From assembly GCA_030043215.1 (NCBI GenBank), contig JASHYG010000137.1, forward strand, positions 1-12,886: 12,886 bases of DNA, given 5' to 3'. Below are positions 8,159 through 12,886 of the stretch, one piece after another. This stretch comes from Gammaproteobacteria bacterium (lineage in GTDB: Bacteria > Pseudomonadota > Gammaproteobacteria > Steroidobacterales > Steroidobacteraceae). Made by a program: the position numbers and the translations under genes. Below the pieces are notes generated by a model that ran no database searches, was not told where the DNA came from, and saw only the letters and a list, made by a program, of their open reading frames with translations. Within the stretch, counting starts at the first letter, position 1, and each line of letters opens with the position of its first letter.

Positions 8159-8995
8159 ATGAGCAAGACCCACATCGATCAGACGGCCCGCGGCCGTGGC
8201 CTCCCGCCGCGCCATGGACCCCGTCCGCGGCGCAGCGGTCCCCAGCGATGGGTATGGATGCTCGCCGCTGCAGCGATCGCGCTTGCCGGCGCTGCCATTG
8301 CGGCGGCAGATCTGCGGGCGCACCGCGAGCGTATCGAGTATCGCTTGCTCGCGGTACTGCCCAATGAGGCGGCGGCCGATCCGGCGTTGGTGCGCTTTGC
8401 CGTCGCGCAGGCGCGCCCGCTCTTCGAGCAGTACTGCGCGGCCTGCCACGGCGCGGACATGCGCGGTAATACGGCCCTCGGCGCCCCGAACCTCACCGAT
8501 CAGGTCTGGCTTTACGGCAGCGGGAGCGTCTACGACATCGAGCGGACCGTGCTCTACGGCATCCGCTCCGGCCAGAGCAAGGCCCGCAACGTCACCGACA
8601 TGCCCGCGTTCGGCCTGCGCGGTGTCCTCACCGACGCCGAGATCCGCGACGTCGTCCAGTATTTGCTGAAGCTCAACCGCCGACCGTACGACGCGGAAGC
8701 GGCGGAAGAAGGCCACACTCTGTACTACAGCACCAAGGGCGACTGCGGCGACTGCCATGCGGGCGACGCACGCGGGGACTCCGACTACGGCGCGCCCGAT
8801 CTCACGGTGAACGTGTGGGACAGCGGCGGGGACGCGCAGTCCCTCTACGACAGCATCTATTTCGGACGGCACCGGATCATGCCGGCATGGCTCGGAACCT
8901 TGAGCCTCGAGCAGATCCGGGCCCTCGCCGTGTACATCCACACCGTCTCGCACCCGACGGCCACGGCGGCGCCGGCCGCCGGCCGCGAGGGGTGA
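8159..8995 (+). CDS. Membrane-anchored dihaem cytochrome c, CcoP-like
   Basis: The 278-residue protein has a basic N-terminus, one transmembrane anchor (about 30-50) and two class I cytochrome c domains. The haem-binding motifs are CAACH (93-97) and CGDCH (196-200). The likely axial methionines are M148 (in TDMPAF) and M241 (in RIMPAW). The stretch GAPNLTDQVWLYGSG (about 108-122) is very close to the cbb3 oxidase subunit CcoP. No ccoN/ccoO genes are in the window, so this is probably a stand-alone electron carrier facing the periplasm. It is the first gene of the divergent operon. I chose the ATG at 8159. A GTG at 8108 with AAAGG at 8095-8099 would add 17 residues and cannot be excluded. A direct role in metal redox is inferred only from context. 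Confidence 0.88.
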   Translation: MSKTHIDQTARGRGLPPRHGPRPRRSGPQRWVWMLAAAAIALAGAAIAAADLRAHRERIEYRLLAVLPNEAAADPALVRFAVAQARPLFEQYCAACHGADMRGNTALGAPNLTDQVWLYGSGSVYDIERTVLYGIRSGQSKARNVTDMPAFGLRGVLTDAEIRDVVQYLLKLNRRPYDAEAAEEGHTLYYSTKGDCGDCHAGDARGDSDYGAPDLTVNVWDSGGDAQSLYDSIYFGRHRIMPAWLGTLSLEQIRALAVYIHTVSHPTATAAPAAGREG

Positions 8996-9002
8996 CTTTC
9001 GC

Positions 9003-9006
9003 GGAG
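9003..9006 (+). promoter_or_regulatory. Ribosome binding site of the PpiC-like gene
   Basis: GGAG lies seven bases upstream of the ATG at 9014, in the 18-base gap after the cytochrome stop. It supports this start and an operon with the cytochrome gene. Confidence 0.5.
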
Positions 9007-9013
9007 CGCCACC

Positions 9014-9970
9014 ATGACCGAGCTCTCTGTCGCCCGACCTCCCAGCGCGCTCAAACAACGCCTCGCCGCTCTGGCGCGCCGGCCACAGCGCAGCCTCGCG
9101 CTGCCCGCGTGCGGTATCGCGATCGGCCTCGCGGTCGCCTGCTTCGGCCTGTTCCGCCCCGCTTCTCGGCCGGGCACCGTGGTGCCGCCGGGCTACGTCG
9201 CGCTCGTCAATCAGAAAGGCGTCCTGATGAGCGATCTCATCTCCCAGACCGAGTCGGAAACGGGCGCGGAATTCTCGGACGCCTCGCCCGCCGAGCGCAG
9301 CCGCGTGCTGCGCGAGATGATCAACGAGGAGCTGCTGGTGCAGCGCGGCCTCGCGCTCGATCTGCCCGAGACCACGACCGAGGTCCGCGACACGATGGCC
9401 GCCGCCGTCAACGCGCAGGTGGTCGCGCCTCTGCTCGCGATCGCACCGTCGGATGCGCAGCTACACGCCTTCTACGACACTCACCGCGCGAAATACACGA
9501 CCGGCGGAACGATGACGGTGCACGATCTCGTCCTGCACGTCGGCGGCTACCAGAACGCCGATCAGAGTGTCGCACAGGCCGAGGAGGACGCGGTCGAGGC
9601 CGTCTACCAGCTGCGCTCCGGCGCATCGATCGACTACGTCATGGAGCACTTCGGCTTCGTCGACTCCGGCCGCGTGGACAACACCGAGGAGCTCGATTTC
9701 GCCGCGAAGATCCATCTCGGCGCCAAGCTCTACCAGGTCGCGGAGACCCTCGGCGACGGGGAGGTCTCGGACCCGATCGTCGATACCGATGGGGTCCACG
9801 TGCTCGTGATGGACCAGCGCGAGCTGCCGTCGGTGGCCGACTTCTCCGTCGCGCGGGCGCAGGTTTATTCGGATTACCGCCAGGCCGAGCTCCAGCGCGC
9901 GACGCAGGAGAACCTCGCGGTCCTGCGCTCGGAGGCGCAGATCCTGCTCGCACCGGGGGAGACGGAATGA
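9014..9970 (+). CDS. Membrane-anchored peptidyl-prolyl isomerase (parvulin/PpiC, SurA-like) protein
   Basis: The 318-residue protein has an N-terminal anchor (about 32-49) and then a SurA-like helical N-domain with the motif RVLREMINEELLVQRG (about 97-112), typical of periplasmic parvulin chaperones. A parvulin-type domain follows (about 165-270). The parvulin fold is recognisable from VHDLVLHV at its start, FGFVDSGRVDN (about 213-223) and the end strand DTDGVHVLVMDQRELP (about 257-272). The usual opening 'ARHIL' and the 'GYFGRGQM' segment are both changed, so isomerase activity is uncertain and the protein may act as a chaperone only. It should fold or protect an exported partner, possibly the periplasmic domain of the HupE-like protein, whose gene overlaps its stop by four bases (ATGA, 9967-9970). 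Confidence 0.8.
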   Translation: MTELSVARPPSALKQRLAALARRPQRSLALPACGIAIGLAVACFGLFRPASRPGTVVPPGYVALVNQKGVLMSDLISQTESETGAEFSDASPAERSRVLREMINEELLVQRGLALDLPETTTEVRDTMAAAVNAQVVAPLLAIAPSDAQLHAFYDTHRAKYTTGGTMTVHDLVLHVGGYQNADQSVAQAEEDAVEAVYQLRSGASIDYVMEHFGFVDSGRVDNTEELDFAAKIHLGAKLYQVAETLGDGEVSDPIVDTDGVHVLVMDQRELPSVADFSVARAQVYSDYRQAELQRATQENLAVLRSEAQILLAPGETE

Positions 9971-11349
9971 GCCGGATACGAATCCTCGCGCTCGGCGCAT
10001 CGTGCCTGCTCGCCGGAGCAGCCCACGTCGCGCACGCCGCGAGTGACAGCGTGAGCTACTCGACCTGGATCGTCTCGCGCGACAGCGGCACCGTGACCCT
10101 TCGATACGTGCTGCCCGTCGACACGGCACAGCGCCTCACGGGCGCTGCGATCCCCGTGCTCACCGTGAGCAAGCTCGGAGACTACGTGCTCGCGCACACC
10201 GAGGTGTGGGCCGGCGGCCATGAATGCCCCGCGAGCGATCAAGGCTACGACCTGGGCAAGGTCGACCCGCTCGAGGTGGGAACCGGCCTCTACGGCTTCG
10301 AGATCATCTTTCGCTGCGCCGGGGCGATGAGCGGCCTCGCGCTGCACGACCATGCGATGTTCGATCGAGTGCCCTCGCACGTCGACTTCGCGCGCATGGA
10401 GATCGACGCACGGGTCACGTGGCAATTGTTCACGGCCTCCCGCCAGCGGCTGGCGGTTCCAGATACGGGCTCCCTGCCGCCCGCAGGTATCGGCCAGTAC
10501 GTGCGGCTCGGGGTGATACACATCTTCCATGGCAGCGCTCGGCTGTGCTTCCTCCTCGCCGCGCTGCTGCTCGTGCGGCGCCGGCAGGACCTCACAGGCC
10601 TCCTCGCCAGTCTGGCGGCAGGCTATGGGCTCTCCCTCCTCGCGCAGGCGACGGGATGGATCCAGCCGCAAATGGCCCTGATCGAGGGATTCATCGGCTG
10701 TCTGGTGGCGCTGCTTGCCGTCGCGATCGCGACGCTGCAGATCGGACGCCCGCAAATGGCCGCAGCCGGATGGACGGCCCTCTTGCTGCTGCTCGCCGGC
10801 GCCGCCGCATCGATGCATGCCGCGGGCGCGGCGCTGCTGCTTCTCGGGGCCGCGCTGTTCTCCGCCGGCTTCCTCGCAACCTCCGCGGGCGGTGCGCGCC
10901 CAAGGCTGTGGCTGCTGCCCGCAGGAATCCTCGGTTTCCTCGACGGCTTCGTGCTGCCCGCGCTGCTCGCCCCGCAATATCTCGCCGGGTGGACCCGCGC
11001 GCCGATGGTTCTCGGCTACGACGCCGGCGCGGTGCTCGCCGATGCGTTGGTGCTCGCGCTGCTCGCGGCCGGCGCTCTCGCCTTGCTGCGCAGCGGATAC
11101 CTCTCGCTGCTGCGGCCTGCGATGAGCGATCTCGGCGCGGCTTGCCTCGGCGGGCTCGGCACGTTCTGGCTGGTAAGCGGCGCTGCGCAGGCCCTGCCGC
11201 CGGCGGGAACCGGTACGGCCGGAGTGTCCATTGGCCAAGCCCTCGCTCACTTGGGAGAGGCGTCCCAGAGCTCCGACAGCCTCCTCATGCGCAAGTACGA
11301 GCTGCAGGGCAATACGCTGGTCGCTCGCCCGAGCCAGCCGGAGCAGTAA
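9967..11349 (+). CDS. HupE/UreJ-like membrane protein with periplasmic N-terminal domain
   Basis: This 460-residue protein has an N-terminal signal peptide (about 1-24, ending AHA). A periplasmic beta-rich domain follows (about 25-170) with a His-rich patch LHDHAMFD (126-133). A multi-helix membrane domain then runs to about 405, and a soluble tail ends the protein. The stretch YVRLGVIHIFHGSARLCFLLAALLLV (about 178-203) corresponds to the first conserved helix of the HupE/UreJ_2 family ('LGxxHIxxGxDHxLFLL'). The downstream GLSLLAQATGWIQPQMALIEGFIG also fits. HupE/UreJ proteins are linked to nickel or cobalt uptake and, in this longer form, often lie beside PpiC-type genes. The family's DH pair is replaced by SAR here, so metal binding at that site may be lost. 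The start overlaps the PpiC-like stop (ATGA). Substrate is unknown. Confidence 0.75.
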   Translation: MSRIRILALGASCLLAGAAHVAHAASDSVSYSTWIVSRDSGTVTLRYVLPVDTAQRLTGAAIPVLTVSKLGDYVLAHTEVWAGGHECPASDQGYDLGKVDPLEVGTGLYGFEIIFRCAGAMSGLALHDHAMFDRVPSHVDFARMEIDARVTWQLFTASRQRLAVPDTGSLPPAGIGQYVRLGVIHIFHGSARLCFLLAALLLVRRRQDLTGLLASLAAGYGLSLLAQATGWIQPQMALIEGFIGCLVALLAVAIATLQIGRPQMAAAGWTALLLLLAGAAASMHAAGAALLLLGAALFSAGFLATSAGGARPRLWLLPAGILGFLDGFVLPALLAPQYLAGWTRAPMVLGYDAGAVLADALVLALLAAGALALLRSGYLSLLRPAMSDLGAACLGGLGTFWLVSGAAQALPPAGTGTAGVSIGQALAHLGEASQSSDSLLMRKYELQGNTLVARPSQPEQ

Positions 11350-11354
11350 TCCGC

Positions 11355-11377
11355 GCCGGGAAGGAGCGCTACCCGGC
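11355..11377. terminator. Inverted repeat between convergent genes, possible terminator
   Basis: GCCGGG (11355-11360) and CCCGGC (11372-11377) form a perfect 6-bp stem with an 11-base loop. It spans the 19-base gap between the HupE-like stop and the sigma factor stop, overlapping the latter. No T-run follows, so termination is inferred only from position and symmetry. Confidence 0.3.
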
Positions 11378-12064
11378 AAGCTCGGCGCGCAGCGTCTCTT
11401 CCAGCCGTTCCCGTGCGCGCCGTACGCGCATCTCGATGGCCTTGCGTGTCGCTCCGAGCTCCCGCGCGACCGTGCCTTGAGGCAGATCGAGCAGCGCCGT
11501 GAGAAGCAGCGGCTCGCGGAGCTGCGGTGGGAGCCGCTCCAAGGCCCGCTCGAGGTCCCGTACGCTCTCCTCCTCCATCGCGAGGCTCTCGGCGCTGCGC
11601 TCCTCGGCGCCTGCGCCTTCCCGGAGGATATCGGCCTGCACCCGTGCCATGATGCCGAAGCGCACGACCTTGCGCCGTGCCCAGTCCTTGCATTTGTTCA
11701 GCGCGATCGAGGTCAGCCAAGCCTCGAACGGACGGCCGGCATCGTAGTTCTGCAGAGCTCTCCAAACGGCGAGATGGGTATCCTGGATCACATCGAGGAC
11801 ATCCTCGCGATCGCTCAGGCGCCGGGCTACCAGCCGCCGTAAATGTCGCTCGTGACGGCCCAAGAGGCGGGAAAACGCCGTGTCCGCACCGTTCAGGGCG
11901 AGGGTGACGAGCTCGCCGTCGGTGAATCCTTCCGCAGGTTGCCTGTCCGCCGGAGCCGGTGCCGCGTCGCGAGCCGGGTCCCTGCAGCGGATCGGGCTCA
12001 GCTCCCGACTCTTATCCTCCCCGCCGGGAGAGGGGCTATAGGCTACCGAGGTTCCGCCGTCCAC
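11369..12064 (-). CDS. ECF-type (sigma-70 family) RNA polymerase sigma factor
   Basis: The 231-residue protein has sigma region 2 (about 61-132), with the core-binding/-10 recognition segment REDVLDVIQDTHLAVWRAL and the helix FEAWLTSIALNKCKDWARR. Region 4 (about 170-224) contains LPPQLREPLLLTALLDLPQ and the helix-turn-helix GTVARELGATRKAIEMRVRRARERL. Region 3 is absent, as in ECF (group 4) sigma factors. The first 45 residues are a low-complexity, Pro/Asp-rich extension. The start is a GTG at 12064. No in-frame ATG lies upstream before a stop codon at 12137-12139. No anti-sigma gene adjoins it: its 3' neighbour is the convergent HupE-like gene, and upstream is a divergent gene of another type. 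How its activity is controlled cannot be seen. It may regulate the metal locus, but that is only proximity. Confidence 0.9.
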   Translation of the reverse strand: MDGGTSVAYSPSPGGEDKSRELSPIRCRDPARDAAPAPADRQPAEGFTDGELVTLALNGADTAFSRLLGRHERHLRRLVARRLSDREDVLDVIQDTHLAVWRALQNYDAGRPFEAWLTSIALNKCKDWARRKVVRFGIMARVQADILREGAGAEERSAESLAMEEESVRDLERALERLPPQLREPLLLTALLDLPQGTVARELGATRKAIEMRVRRARERLEETLRAELAG

Positions 12065-12310
12065 ATTGATTGCCTGCGCTGCCTGTTCAGCGGCAGGATT
12101 CGCGGTCGAGTGACGGATGTCACGTAAGTTACGGTTCTAACTAAGTTTCTCTACGTTATCGTTTTCGTTGAGATTGTTAATTTTTGCCGAAAGTGGGAAC
12201 ACAAGTGCGTATCCGAGCGGGATGACAAGGGATACGGCGTCGGCGACGCGTATTCCTGACGATGGCGGCTTTGCGTGTTGAGTTCCGGTGCCCTGAGGGT
12301 CGACGTAGCA
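12065..12310. promoter_or_regulatory. Divergent intergenic region with an AT-rich island and clustered inverted repeats
   Basis: This 246-base gap separates the sigma factor from the divergent truncated gene. Bases 12121-12180 hold only 21 G/C of 60 by hand count, far below the rest of the window. A possible ECF promoter for the sigma gene reads on the minus strand GAACC (12137-12133), 17 bases, CGTCAC (12115-12110), giving a leader of about 40 bases. It overlaps two perfect inverted repeats: GTGAC-GGAT-GTCAC (12110-12123) and CGTAA-G-TTACG (12123-12133). Their position between or over the promoter elements suggests an operator. On the plus strand GGAAC occurs at 12196-12200 but no convincing -10 follows. 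All of this is pattern-based inference. Confidence 0.35.
12295..12299 (+). promoter_or_regulatory. Possible ribosome binding site of the truncated 3' gene
   Basis: GAGGG lies 11 bases before the ATG at 12311. It favours that ATG over the in-frame GTG at 12275 and TTG at 12278. The spacing is slightly long. Confidence 0.4.
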
Positions 12311-12886
12311 ATGAACCGCGGTAGCGGACAGTCTCAGGTGTTGAGCCTGCAAGGATTCCTCTCCACTGCGATCGACGATCCCCGTAACGCATGGAGTATC
12401 GGCACGCTCGGCGCAATCGGCGAGTTCATGCGTGATCACGATGAGCCTGTCGCTCGAGCCCGCAACGGGGGCATGGACAAGGTCGTCACGGCTCGAGGTG
12501 CGCTGGGCATCTCCACGCGCGAGAACGCGGTCCCGTTCGCCTATGACACACTCTCAGCGGACGGCGAAACCTGGGGGCAGGCCGTGGCGCTCTGCCTACC
12601 CCGTCCGGCGGAGGACCGGCCGCCAGTCGTTTCGTGCTTGGGCGCCGATGGCGGCGCGCTGCGCAGCGAGGATACGGATGCCTCACTCTACGATCTCGGG
12701 ATCGGACTCGGGCATGTCAGGATGTGCGTGCGCACTCGCGACGGCGCGCTTTGTGAGGCACTCCGCGCTCTCGAGGGCGGTTCTCTCTTTAGCCCCGCGG
12801 GGGCCCGGAGCATGGAGCTGGTTCTCAAGACCAGCCCACATCGGATCGTCGTCTCACCCCTGGCGAGGATCGAGGTCTACGCTCCC
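12311..12886 (+). CDS. Hypothetical protein, possibly DUF6925 family, 3'-truncated by the window end
   Basis: A reading frame starts at ATG 12311 and stays open for 192 codons to the last base, so the C-terminus lies outside the window. The protein begins MNRGSGQSQVLSLQGFLSTA and contains WSIGTLGAIGEFMRD (about 28-42), VVTARGALGIS (about 57-67), WGQAVALCLPRP (about 88-99) and SLYDLGIGLGHVRMCVRTRDG (about 128-148). It ends KTSPHRIVVSPLARIEVYAP. From memory this pattern resembles an uncharacterised proteobacterial family (DUF6925), but I cannot run a search. No signal peptide or membrane segment is visible, so it is probably cytoplasmic. It is divergent from the ECF sigma gene and shares its AT-rich intergenic region. 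No in-frame stop in this GC-rich stretch and ordinary codon use support a real gene. Function is unknown. Confidence 0.7.
   Translation, partial: MNRGSGQSQVLSLQGFLSTAIDDPRNAWSIGTLGAIGEFMRDHDEPVARARNGGMDKVVTARGALGISTRENAVPFAYDTLSADGETWGQAVALCLPRPAEDRPPVVSCLGADGGALRSEDTDASLYDLGIGLGHVRMCVRTRDGALCEALRALEGGSLFSPAGARSMELVLKTSPHRIVVSPLARIEVYAP

Noticed and set aside
6105..8162. A 685-codon open frame on the plus strand opposite the large SPFH gene
   Set aside because: The product is Arg/Gly-rich low complexity with no membrane segments or motifs. The minus strand encodes a coherent membrane/SPFH protein.
8156..9058. A 300-codon minus-strand frame opposite the cytochrome gene
   Set aside because: It has no family-like features and lies over two intact CxxCH cytochrome domains on the other strand.
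8815..9966. Upstream extension of the HupE-like reading frame through the PpiC-like gene
   Set aside because: The frame is open, but the translated part before 9967 is an Arg-rich shadow. A signal peptide begins exactly at the ATG at 9967, overlapping the PpiC-like stop.
9874..11379. A 501-codon open frame on the minus strand opposite the HupE-like gene
   Set aside because: The predicted product is Arg/Glu/Gln-rich without any domain, while the plus strand shows a signal peptide and regular hydrophobic helices.
12137..12439. A 100-codon minus-strand frame upstream of the sigma factor
   Set aside because: It crosses the AT-rich intergenic island and the start of the plus-strand gene, has no recognisable features, and its 3' end coincides with the putative sigma promoter.
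1..12886. Insertion sequences, CRISPR repeats, tRNA genes or phage remnants
   Set aside because: No transposase-like frame, terminal inverted repeats, regularly spaced repeats or tRNA-like cloverleaf were noticed on reading either strand.

Overview
The window is about two-thirds GC with dense, short-gapped genes. HflK/HflC-type SPFH proteins, a CcoP-like cytochrome c and an ECF sigma factor point to a proteobacterium. The class cannot be fixed from this sequence. I see no IS element, CRISPR array, tRNA or rRNA.

Layout. (1) Bases 1-720 (+) hold the 3' part of a ZnuB/MntB-type (ABC-3) metal permease. (2) Bases 752-7928 (-) are a tight five-gene operon. In transcription order it encodes a 7-TM protein fused to an SPFH/HflK domain, an HflC-like protein, a second, shorter HflK-like protein, a CPC-type heavy-metal P1B ATPase, and an EamA/DMT transporter with a C-terminal tail carrying 23 histidines. 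Two junctions are 4-base stop/start overlaps (GTGA, ATGA). (3) Bases 8159-11349 (+) are a divergent three-gene operon: a membrane-anchored CcoP-like dihaem cytochrome c, a membrane-anchored parvulin/SurA-like protein, and a HupE/UreJ-like membrane protein. The two arms share a 230-base intergenic region (7929-8158). (4) Bases 11369-12064 (-) encode an ECF sigma factor that converges on the HupE-like gene. An AT-rich divergent intergenic region separates it from (5) a 3'-truncated + strand gene (12311 to the window end) of a probable uncharacterised family.

Interpretation. Four of the products (ABC-3 permease, P1B ATPase, His-tailed DMT, HupE-like protein) belong to, or resemble, metal-transport families. 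Three SPFH proteins are co-transcribed with two of them. The most economical reading is a metal-homeostasis locus in which a dedicated HflKC-like SPFH assembly scaffolds or quality-controls metal pumps. The divergent arm would supply periplasmic redox and folding functions. The metal, the direction of transport and any physical link between the arms are inferences. The canonical hflKC pair normally sits beside hfq/hflX, so the SPFH genes here look like specialised paralogues.
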